From positions 3,206-67,205 of the forward strand of contig ML210173.1 in assembly GCA_004369085.1 (NCBI GenBank): 64,000 nucleotides of DNA. The letters are read 5' to 3'. This document shows positions 1 through 9,935 of this stretch, piece after piece. Below the pieces are notes generated by a model that saw only the letters and a list, made by a program, of their open reading frames with translations, was not told the DNA's origin and made no database searches. Origin of the DNA: Coprinopsis marcescibilis. Its lineage: Eukaryota; Basidiomycota; Agaricomycetes; Agaricales; Psathyrellaceae. The first letter of the stretch is position 1. Each line of letters opens with the position of its first letter. Both the position numbers and the translations under genes were made by a program.

Positions 1-96
1 AACCAGTGAGGAAATACGAACCAGTGAGGAAATACGAACCAGTGAGGAAATACGAACCAGTGAGGAAATACGAACCAGTGAGGAAATACGAACCAC
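1..96. repeat. 18-bp tandem repeat at left edge
   Basis: Five perfect head-to-tail copies of AACCAGTGAGGAAATACG fill positions 1-90, and a sixth starts at 91 and diverges after AACCA. The array runs off the left edge, so its true length is unknown. A related stretch (TACGAACTACTGATGAACGA) recurs near 320-340, matching the sequence just after the array (TACGAACCACTGATAAACGA at 87-105). Confidence 0.95.
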
Positions 97-604
97 TGAT
101 AAACGATAGTATGGTCTTAATGTCCCATCCCACTCCATGTATTGATCTGCGCAGCATTTACATTGAAGATTAGCAATCGGTTTGCCTCGATGCCCTCGAT
201 GTTTCCATGGTTTTCTGGTGAAATCTTTCAGTCATGTCCTTCTGGCGCTTTCATCTCGCGTACTACTTCCCCACTGATTCGTAATCATTACATTTTGGCT
301 GTTCCATTAGAAAATTTCATTACGAACTACTGATGAACGAATCAGAGCAATCGTATACTGCCGCCTTGTGGTAACTATTTCCCGCGTCTGCGACATCCAC
401 TGAAAGAAACCCCAAAATCAGCGTTGAACGTTCAGCATTTGAATGCTACATAATGTTGGCCGTTAAGAGTATTAGTCAAGCCTGTGGTCCTACATCGTCA
501 GCGGGATGACTGTACTGTTAGAAGAAACCATGATCAGCGACTTGCAGAATCTCATAAATAGCCGCCCGAGCTTGACATTTTATGCAGCTCACCCACTCTC
601 TGAA
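97..604. other. Intergenic, upstream of tyrosinase
   Basis: I see no gene. Short open frames lack recognisable content. The last 100 bp hold an in-frame upstream ATG at 506 that would extend the tyrosinase by 33 residues ahead of its signal peptide, so I take the later ATG. Confidence 0.5.
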
Positions 605-1991
605 ATGGCTTCAGCAGCTCGACACCTTATTTCGCTTTCTCTGATAACATTGCTTCTCGCCGTCATTGTCCGCGGGTCTCTTACCCCGAACGTGTCGACT
701 GAAGCATTGGGCAATCGTGCTACGAAGAGTTCTTGTGGCCAAATTCGAACTCGCCGTGAATGGTTGGTGGCGCTGGTACTCCTCACTCTACCTTAGCTGA
801 GCTTATTGTTTGTAGGCGAACTTTGAAACCCGCTCAGAAATTGGACTTCATCCGCTCTATACAGTGCCTCCAGACTCGTCGGGCCCGAAACAGCAAGCAT
901 CCTAATGTCGTTACCCTGTGGGATGAATTGCAAGAGTCTCATCTCAAACATGCACATGACGCGCATTTGGTTGTGAGTAACCCACAGCGCTTCGGCTGAC
1001 TCTAAATTCTGAGAGTGTGGTATTTCCACCAGGCCCAATTCCTTCCTTGGCACAGGTACTTCTTGCATATATACGAGAAGACCCTTCGCGAATCTTGCCA
1101 GTACCATGGTCCCCTCCCGTGAGTGGAAAAAGCAAATCCGTAAGCTGAAATGATTTATGATTTTCCAGATACTGGAATCAGGCCATAGACGCGGACAGTT
1201 CTTTACCGTAGGCATTCGATTTAAGTCCTAGAATTTTCACCCTTGCTCACTCCCACAATAGATTCAGTGCCTCACCTGTTTTCCATCCTATTCTCGGCTT
1301 CGGTGGTGATGGTGTCCCAGGAACGTATACAGTCCCCGAAGATCCTAACCCCAATGACCCGGATCTCACGTCCTTTATCATTCCCGAGTTTTACAAGGGT
1401 TGCGTTAGAACGGGACCGTTCGCGTCCTTGAAACTTAATATCGGTCCAGGTCACCTTGTGACGAAGCACTGTCTGACTCGAGGAATAGGGGAATCTCTTA
1501 GGACTCGCGTGGGAGGCGCAGCTGTTTCGGCGTTGCTCTCACAGCCCAACTTTCAGGCATTTATGCTCGAGATAGATGGTCCACCTCAGGTTATTAATGG
1601 CAGAGCGCTGCCTAATCTCCCTGCTCCGGAAGATATCCCGCTTCACCAAGCCGGGCACCTCATGGTTGGAGGAGCGATGGCCAACTACTATACAAGCAAT
1701 GCAGGTGTGTTCCGGTTGTTCTACACACAAGCGACTTCGGTTAACTGTATTCATTCAGATCCGTTATTCTATCTCCACCACGCGAATGTTGATAGACTTT
1801 GGTGGTTGTGGCAGCAAGCAAATGCTACTCGACTGAATGAAATCTCCGGCCCCTCGGATGTGAGGAACTTTACCAACGGCCCTCAAATTACCTTGGATAC
1901 TCCCTTGAAGTTCGGCACCCTCTATCAAGATGTTCCGGTTCGCTATGCCATGGATACGTCCTCCAAGAAACTGTGCTACACTTATGTCTAG
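605..1991 (+). CDS. Secreted short tyrosinase (type-3 copper)
   Basis: Tyrosinase/polyphenol oxidase, which oxidises monophenols and o-diphenols to quinones using two coppers. Six exons (605-762, 816-972, 1033-1118, 1169-1207, 1262-1704, 1759-1991) sum to 1116 nt, giving 371 residues in one frame. The N-terminus MASAARHLISLSLITLLLAV is a signal peptide, so the product should be exported. The CuA site is seen as HDAHLVAQFLPWHRYF (His-x8-His). CuB is seen as HQAGH and, across the last intron, DPLFYLHHANVDRLWW. The conserved GFGGDG, GPGHLVTKHCL and RGI blocks lie between. The chain ends CYTYV-stop, right at the YxY motif that closes the catalytic domain. The C-terminal shielding domain of classical long fungal tyrosinases is absent. 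ATG 605 is chosen because the signal peptide starts there. Confidence 0.9.
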
Positions 1992-3898
1992 CCATTATCG
2001 TAGATTGTTGCTGTCATTTTGCCAGGCCGGACTTGGTACATATGACTCGTGTCTTGTGCAGTCGCTCAAATCATGCTTTACAATCATTCCTTTACGTGAT
2101 ATCAATCTACCCTTTTGTCGCGCTGGATATCTTGAACTGAACTGCCATCTCCAAGTTGTATTGTCATTGAACCACATATGAGGTGATGTGTAGAAGTCCT
2201 TTCAGTAGCGCCCGCATCCCGAGAACCCCGTGTACATAATAGCCAGGTCAAGCAATTTTAGAGCTTCCAGCATCATTTTGCGCGTCTATTTCGGAGATTT
2301 GGCGCTTCCTGTGTGAAAGGTTGTCTCGACAGAGGTAATGGTATGTTCAGCCTCTCCCTTTACTTTCGGCCTTTCCACGCGGGCGACTTCAATGCGGCTA
2401 ATGAATCAGGTTTCTCATTTCGAAGCCACAATGCTAGAGATTGAATAATTGACTCCTGGATGCATCACTGGGTCTTCCTCTAACTTATAAAAGAGGCACG
2501 GAAATGCCCAGTAGTTAGAAGCAAGGAGATATTGACCTGTCAACATCTCATCCAGCCTCATATACTATGCATGTCATCAGTGTATTAAAGTCTCTGACCT
2601 TGTTAGTACTGCTAGGCCCTTTGTACGGCACGCGGGCTACCATACTCGGGATGTGGGCATAGTCTTGGTCTCTCTCTCTCTCTCTCTCAAGATTGATATT
2701 CCGTGGGTTGTTAGAACCGGCCATTCCGCGCTTGGCCCTGGCTGCCCGACGAAAGAGACGATCTCAGCTAGCTTCAATGGTGTGTCACCCAGGATTCTAG
2801 CATGGCATTGAGGTACTCATGATGCTCCTGTTGCCAGCCCAATTTAATACTGTAACTGTCGTTTCCAGTCAGATCTCCGTTGAATTTGGGCCAGAAATAC
2901 CTGTCACCGAAACGCGCAAAATATGCAGATATAACATCTTCCTACGGTAGTGGTTTATCATCAATACGAGCCATGGTCAGAGAAAGTGCTAACGAGCCTT
3001 ATAGAATTCCCGCAAATCTCACGTTTACTGTTAGAGACGTGGAGACGGTAAGTTTTTGGCCAATCCATTTTTGAGTTGCACAGCAATTTTCTTCCCCAAG
3101 CATACTTATTTGCATCTGGACACTGGATTGACTGCTATCCGCTCGACATCAATCACGCGTAAGTATCAGCAAGTCATCCTGCTCCTTAAGTAAATCTGAC
3201 GTGGGAGGAGCAGTCATGCGGCCATCCTCGATTGCTAGCTTACCAGCCAGGGCATCCTACACAAAGAGGAGTCCATATCCAGGCAAGTCTCTGTTTACTC
3301 TTTTCGCTTTCGCTGGATGGTAACCATTGATTTTCGTACTATTGAATTTAGCCTTTGTCAGAGAGGCAGATCTCGGTCCCATCCAAGGTGCGTATGCGCG
3401 TCGATTGCATATTTGCAATAATTTTCAAGGCCTGTCCATCCATAATCTAGGGAGAGAACATACATCCTCGAGCCACCCTCTTCCCGATTATTTCTCGCAG
3501 TGCATCTTTGGGAGCAAGCCAGAGATAGCCACCGGGCTTGACGTGGTCGTCGACATCAGGATATTGAAATCAGGTGTGAACAATACCGAACCGTTGTTCG
3601 GCCGTATGGGCAGGCGGGAGTCGGTGCGTGAGCTTACAGTGATGCTAGCATTGTCAAGATTCGGTCACTAACATCGAAACAGGAGACACCCTTGTTTTCG
3701 CAGGTATGTGCACCCCGTCGTCTCGTGTCCATACTGCAAGTTGTTCATTCTCGAGTTCAGACCTTTTATCTGGATTTTGAGCCTTGCGGAAGGTAGGACT
3801 ACGGGTACCGTCTGCAGCTTGAAGTACATACGGCTCGCAGTGCATATACTATGCAGTTGCATAGCCATAGGCACAGGATGCTTCTTTCTTTCCCAAAA
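1992..3898. other. Long intergenic, possible unrecognised gene remnant
   Basis: No gene I can name. Between about 2880 and 3700 on the plus strand there are short open stretches with plausible splice donors (GTAAGT at 3050 and 3159), including a 64-codon frame at 2880-3074. The pieces do not assemble into a family I recognise. They may be a decayed multi-exon gene or chance. A CT microsatellite lies at 2669-2688. Confidence 0.35.
2669..2688. repeat. (TC)n microsatellite
   Basis: Ten perfect TC dinucleotides in a row in the intergenic stretch after the tyrosinase gene. Confidence 0.95.
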
Positions 3899-5238
3899 CT
3901 AGTCCTCGACTTCTTCGAATGGATAAAATTTACCTGGCCAGTTTGTTAACGAGAATAAACCAAAAAGCTTGGAGTATCGTACCTGATGTTCGTGTTAGTT
4001 TGAAGAGCCCGTTAGACCTGATGTTTGGCAAGGAGGTAGCAATATAGTTCTCCAACCTATCGGGCTTCCCACAGCCATCAAACCCCTCTTCAAGTTCGAT
4101 TTCGACTGTCTTGAGCTTCCAAAACTGGCCCATGTTGGTGGTGAGCATGTCGTCGAGTTGTTGCCAATTCTTTTGATAGGTGATAGTGAATTTCGAGGTA
4201 GCAAATCCATATACAAGGTGGATGTGGATATGTTCTAGGAGATTGGAGGGTAAAATGGTCCTGAGGAGCGCGGAGGAGCGCTGTAGGTGCCACGAGTGGA
4301 AATCCTCGGTCCCGAACATGCTATCCATCCCACTGATCGCCACTTTCCGAAGGTTGATCAACCCGGACAAGTTGAGTGGGCCTTCTGAAACATGGTGCCG
4401 ACCTGGTGCAGTGTGAATTGAGCTCTGATAGCGAGGTGGTACGAGTAAAGAACTGACCTTGACGATTTTCCGATTCAGAAATGGAGCCAATATGCAACAT
4501 CTTCAAGCAAGGGTTGCATGCTTGCCACAACAACCGCAGACAATGCTCTTCCGAATGCGTCGACAGTTGTGTGACCCCGCTAAAGTCAATCTGGTTTGTT
4601 TTGTCCAAGAGAAAGTCGACGATGTGGACTAGATGACCTTGGATTTGCCTGCCGACATGTAATGATTGCAATCGGAAAGGCGATCGTCTCATCAGGCCTT
4701 CCAAATCCAAGGGAGCGACGAACATGTTGTGGATTTTCAGATGCTTCAATGAATGGCTACAGCAATTGATGACAGCTATAGGTGCCCCAGTTATTGATAA
4801 AGACACCAAGGAAGGGGAACCGAGTATAGCAGAGATTACTTGCTTCGCCTGGACTTGCAGGGAAGACCAAATCAACCTGGATACCTCGAAATGTTCGATT
4901 TTGTCCAGATTGAGCAGGCCCATGGCGACCGGAAAGCTATCGTCGATTGCCAGCCAGTTTCTTCCAGCATTGTCTATCCGTATAGATCTGATACTGTCCC
5001 CAATCCACGGAGACCCTTCCATTAATCGTAGCAGTTTTACACCCGGGGAATTTTTCAGAAAGTCTTCGCGCCAGGGGGGTCCACGGAGTCGAAGGTGAAG
5101 GGTCGAAAACAGGATTCTCTGGCTAGGCCAGCGAAATTGAGAAGAAACCAGAGATACAGCTCGCAACGACGTGTCATCTCCAGCCAAAAAGTCGACAATG
5201 TGGGTTACCAGTTCTGGCGGTATGCCAGTCGAGGGCAT
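3899..5238 (-). CDS. F-box domain protein
   Basis: Predicted F-box protein; family members are substrate adaptors of SCF ubiquitin ligases. The N-terminus (IPPELVTHIVDFLAGDD, then LRAVSLVSSQF and SQRILFSTLHL) is a standard fungal F-box. The rest is leucine-rich but without clean LRR periodicity, as in the large, fast-evolving agaric F-box family. Exon 1 is 5238-4458 and a 55-bp intron (4457-4403) restores the frame. A second intron (3982-3934) gives 411 residues ending at 3899; without it the frame stays open to a stop at 3930 (417 residues). Both are in frame, so the extreme C-terminus is uncertain. No substrate can be inferred. Confidence 0.8.
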
Positions 5239-5673
5239 CGTGGCGGCGAGGCTGATTAAACGCTAATGTGACATTGGGTAACTGAGGCTTTAGTATTCTG
5301 AGCCACATATCCAGTTGAAACAGACCTGAAAACAGGTAGAGGTTCGTGGTCGTGTTGAGTTGCGGTTAAAATTATGCCGCGCACAGACCCACCTCGTCCT
5401 GCGATCATGTCAGATGGCCCGACGCCGCCCGTATCCGGCGGCGGCATTGGCATATGTATTCCGAGCGCTAATTTTAAAATTACTCTCATGCCTCAGCAAT
5501 TCTCAGCGAGTTCCTCGGATATTCCACCTTGTCCTTTTCGGCGGATCTTCTGTGATTACACAGATAACAGATCAATACACTGCTCGCTGCAGCCGATATA
5601 TCAGAGTTTGTCCGACATAAAAGTGAACAAAAGCAAGTCGGGCCTAGGGGTAACCATCGCACTCTCTCTCACC
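5239..5673. other. Divergent intergenic, F-box / GH10 remnant
   Basis: A 435-bp spacer between the divergently oriented F-box gene and the xylanase remnant. I see no additional gene. An open frame from 5374 runs into the xylanase ATG but shows no family features of its own. Confidence 0.5.
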
Positions 5674-7437
5674 ATGAAAGGTTTTCTCTCCCTTATGACT
5701 TTTGCGCTTCTGTCTGTCGCTCAAGGGCACGGACTGCACGACAAGTTCTCGGCGCACGAAGGAAAATTATACTTTGTACGCTATAATCTTTTTCTTGCAG
5801 GGGCCAAAGTCGCCGATCAGTAAACGTAGGGCAGTGGTAGCATCGACCCAGTTGACCTGAAGAAGATTGGTATGCCTTACCTGAAAGCTTAAATAAGGGG
5901 CTTGGGACTTATCTGAGTACAATGGGTTCACCAGGCATCCTAGAGATAGTAAAAAAGGAGCTGGGCCAGATATCTCCGGTAAGTCTGAACTACTTGCAAT
6001 ATGATATCACATCTCTTATGCCCCAGGAACTCTCTAGGTGAACGCCATGGTCTGGGGAACCATCGAACGTGAGCGATAGGCTCTGAAGGGATCTTTTAGA
6101 CACTCATAGCACCTCCATGGTCACAAAGCCGTCCGGTTGGGATTTAACTTCACCGAGAGTGACACGTTAGTGGAGTGGGCCGTAGCTTCCGGAAAGCTGA
6201 TTCGAGGACGAACACTTGGTAAGAAGCTTGTCTAGAGGTATAAATTTGCCTTTATTCAGCCGAAATATATTAGTATGGCATTCACAGCTGCCTAGATGGG
6301 TTCATACAATCGACCAGCAAGCCGAATTGGTGGGTCAAAACTCAAATTAACTGCGCATTATCCTCCATTGCCCACTATTCATGGTTCAATGACCATGCCC
6401 GGTAGATTGATGTCATTGAGCAACACTGCTTCACCATTGCGGATAGGTACAAAGGAAAGATCTTCTGTAAGTCACCCTAAATATATGCTCCGAACGTCGG
6501 TGCAATGCATTTAAACTTTATTTCTTTACAGCTGTGAGTAAGCAAAATGGATTGCAATCATCCGAGTTAAATGTGGTCGCTCATCACCACCACCGTTTCG
6601 CATGGGCTATTGACTACCACAGTGGGACGTAGTAAGGTCTGCTGGGGGTATCAGTCTATGTCTCCTGTCTCTGATAACATCATGTGCAGTGAAGCAATGA
6701 ACGAAGATGGATCTCTTCGCCCCAGCATCTTTTCCAGAATGCTCGGTGATGTGAGTGTAGTCATCTGCTTCTCTAACGCGGTTAATTCTCAGCCTGAAAT
6801 GCAGGGGTTCATCCGACATGCATTCTGGCACGCACGAAGAGCAGACCCAGGTGCCAAGTAAGCGGATGGATTGTGTGACCTGGCTTTGATAGGGCTTACT
6901 TGTTTCGTTTAGACTCTACATCACCGATTACAACATGGACGCTGTAAATCTAAAGACAAAGGCGATGGTCTCTCTCGTCAGCAAGATCAACGCAGAGTAT
7001 GGGAATATTATAGACGGAATCGGAACCGCGACAGTAACTGTACACATTCTCTACTTCAATCAGGACGTCCGGCGTCTTATCTCAAAGACATGCTAATGTC
7101 TCAACAGGGTTCCGTGGATGACGTACCGAAAGCTCTGGAATATCTCTCCACTGCCATTGGCATTAAGGAGGTTGCAATCACAGAACTCGCGGTCAAAGAT
7201 GTCCGCCCAGAAGACTATGTAAAGGTTGTGCAAGCCTGCCTCGACACACCTTTATGCGTAGGGATAACTACTGCCGATGTTGCCGACGATTGGAGACGCT
7301 CGAGCAATTTGAGAGCGTTCGACTCAGAGCCCGCTTTAGAAGAACAAGCTCTAGATCGAGCGAATGGGAGCTGGTCGCTGTGGGATAGCAAGTACCGGCC
7401 AAGACCCGCGTATCATGCCATCGTGGACATACTGTAA
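5674..7437 (+). pseudogene. GH10 endo-1,4-beta-xylanase, decayed
   Basis: The remnant is collinear with a secreted GH10 xylanase. In order: signal peptide MKGFLSLMTFALLSVAQG; LHDKF at the mature start; KKELGQISP; NAMVWGTIE; ESDTLVEWA with GKLIRGRTL; WHSQLPRWV; RYKGKIF; WDV then EAMNEDGSL (acid/base region); ADPGAKLYITDYN; and KEVAITEL (nucleophile Glu intact), ending PAYHAIVDIL. Lesions: in-frame TAA (5821-5823) and TAG (5827-5829) near the N-terminus; loss of the Val-Asn before the acid/base Glu at an exon junction that does not splice in frame; the junction after KIF works only with an implausible 2-nt exon; and the usual QxH segment after IDGIG is missing. Most domains remain readable, so inactivation looks recent. 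Sequence error at some sites cannot be excluded. Confidence 0.75.
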
Positions 7438-7903
7438 TGGGGGCCGGTGGCCATACTTTCACTCATGTAAATCCATATTCAAATCTGATTTGGGGCTCGT
7501 GCAAGCTACGATTAGATGAGATTCTTACCATGCGCCTCGCCGCTTGAATTCGAAGGTGGACCGAATCCCTGGGATGGGCGCTTATAGGGGTTTTTTGCTT
7601 TTTTTTGCGCTGTTAGAACTGTGAAATCAGACGGTTGGAGTATAATAGTAGCGAAGTTGTACGAGACCAAATACGCAGTAAGAGGCTTTATCATTGCTTT
7701 TGTCATACAATCTCTGAAGCCAAAGATATTTCCATGAAGGGGGCTGTCAGGTCCGTGAACCCTGTAGCGCCGAGAAGCGTTAAAATGGTTATATCGTGCG
7801 AACGGACGACTCATCACTCCCCTGATTCTCTGATAACATCTCCTTCACCTTGAGCGCTCTCGTACTCAACCCTCCAAGCATTCATCGCAGACCAGCTAAC
7901 ATC
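7438..7903. other. Intergenic
   Basis: A 466-bp spacer between the xylanase remnant and the next plus-strand gene. It contains a T-rich run near 7592-7606 and no gene I can support. Confidence 0.5.
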
Positions 7904-8857
7904 ATGTCTGGGAATCACCAAATAGAATGGACCACAGACAATTCAAACTGGAATGGTGGTTATGTGCCGACGGAGGAGGACGTTTTCACAGTTCAAGACA
8001 TTCTCTTCAGGAGTGTTCTCCCACCAGAGCTAGGCTATGCTGTACTAGATGAAGCAGAGTACTGGCCTCGTTTGACATGCAAGAGGGGCGGAGAATTTGA
8101 ATCTGGCCAGTACCGCGATATTGCGGTTCGTACAAGCGCGCAAAACGCATACAAGGGGTCTCAGTGCTACATGGTATCCCCATCGATCCCGACACTCTGC
8201 ACATCAGCGTCAAGTACCTTCAAGATTCGGCGCATTGTGTTCAAGACGATGAGTCATGATCAAGGATGGTGCAGTGAGACCAACTTTTGTCGTAAGTATG
8301 CTTCTATCTAGCATCCCCATGCTGACACGATATCATAACTTTGTTTAGAACCGTACGACGGCTCCTGGACCTGGTTTGAAGCCGCAATTTTTCGGGGCCT
8401 AGGAAAAATCGGCGAGGAGGAAAACCCGGAGGAGATCGCTGAGAAGGTACTTCGCAATGACTCGAACGTGACAGACAAAACAGAGGACGCACCTTTTCAA
8501 GTTCGATACCCTCAATGCGATCCCAACGAGTCGGGAGCCTGGCCCTTACAAAAGAATCTTCGCGCTTCAGTAGTTCATACCACACACGAGGTTACATGGC
8601 GCTATGATGATAGCCTAACTGGGAGGGCGGAAAGCTCCGTCGGAAAGCTTAATGGGCTTACAGGATCTGGTCGAGGAGAAGGGTTTATATCTAAGTTACA
8701 GGGAGGTGACAGAATCGCAGTCATCGGCAAGACCAGGGTACGTTCTTAATGGCGCATCTCCCGACTATGAGGATGCTAATCCAACATTCCGTCCTAGTTT
8801 CCGGGATGGTGCAATTTTATCGCAAAAGTGGAGATCGAGATATATTATTCCGTCTGA
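7904..8857 (+). CDS. Conserved fungal protein of unknown function
   Basis: Three exons (7904-8291, 8349-8737, 8798-8857; introns of 57 and 60 bp) give 278 residues in one frame. It resembles a widespread family of uncharacterised fungal proteins. The N-terminal part has FTVQDILFRSVLPPEL and AEYWPRLTCKR. A middle block has PYDGSWTWFEAAIFRG. The C-terminal block has HEVTWRYDDS, GSGRGEGF and LQGGDRIAVIGKTR. After the last intron the chain ends FPGWCNFIAKVEIEIYYSV. There is no signal peptide, no transmembrane segment and no catalytic motif I recognise. ATG 7904 follows ATC, and upstream in-frame sequence lacks family similarity. I assign no function. Confidence 0.8.
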
Positions 8858-9935
8858 CGTTTAGGTCACAAGTATCTTCATAGGGGTGATCTGAGCTATG
8901 GTCTCTTGAGTATCGAGTCGAGTCAAATCTGTAATATGTACCTTCTGTTTGTGATGGGTGCTGAGGCGATATCCACTAAAATGCCAGTGCCGCTCATACG
9001 AACGACCTGCGGTGGTAAGGCAGTCTGCGATGGGCGCCAAAATCCTTGGTTTGGTGTGGCCGAAATTGAATATCTAGACTGGGCCATACGCCGAGCTCTC
9101 AGGCGAGGTGGCGTAAAGAATACATGGGCCAAGCATGGCGATCATGTGCAAGTTTTCTGGGCGCGATGCCTTCAATTGATTATTGAATATTGGAGTCTGG
9201 ACGCGCCCTGCGGCGGCCCTAGTCATAGCGACACAGTTTCGTGATTCAGGTGCAGTTCACCTCACTTTGCGGTCCTTGCGAGTTCGAGTGTTTCTTCCAA
9301 ATTACTTCGAATTGGGTGGTAATAATCTGAAACGGATAACGCGACGTTTTATGTGAAGCGCACTCGTTGGACGAACTTGATGGATTTCTCGTTTCCGAGA
9401 GTGAATAGTCTGGGTTCGAAAGAAACGACAAAGGGAGAGATCTTCGCTTTCCAAATCGGAGTCAACGACTCTCTGTTCGGATTATTAGGGCATAGTTCAT
9501 TCTGCACATTGACAAGCCACGAGCATGACACGAGGTGCCATGATCCAGTCGAACGCTTCCCAAGTAACTCAGGGCGGAGTATCGAGGTTGCCGAGGCAAA
9601 TGTAGGCAATTTCTAGACATTATTGGCGACAATATGTGGAGCAAAAGTGGTACATTCAATTCGAGGATGGTGTGAGCCTCATGTCATGGAGGTTGCACGA
9701 CGAAAACATACCGGCTGTCAGCCGCCGCAATTTATAGGTGGCTTACCTAAGACGTGATGCAGTGAGCGAGGAAACCACATTTTTCGCGCGAGTTCGCCGT
9801 CTTTGTGCAACATCACAGGCCTTGACCTCCACAGCGACCATTGTTGGTCTGCGGCCTCCTTGCTGGGCTCTGGATTTCGTTGGTTTCTTTCTTATATTGG
9901 TCTCTATACCCACTACAATCCGATAATCTATCACG
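8858..9935. other. Intergenic, no supported gene
   Basis: A 1.1-kb spacer. Open frames on both strands (for example 8906-9244 plus and 9349-9609 minus) overlap one another and show no domains or conserved blocks. The last 60 bp before ATG 9936 are presumably the 5' leader of the Rrm4-like gene. Confidence 0.5.

Noticed and set aside
506..604. Upstream in-frame ATG of tyrosinase (33 extra residues)
   Set aside because: It would bury the signal peptide behind a hydrophilic stretch; the ATG at 605 places the hydrophobic segment at the N-terminus as expected for secretion.
793..1215. 140-codon minus-strand open frame
   Set aside because: Antisense shadow of tyrosinase exons 2-4; no domain.
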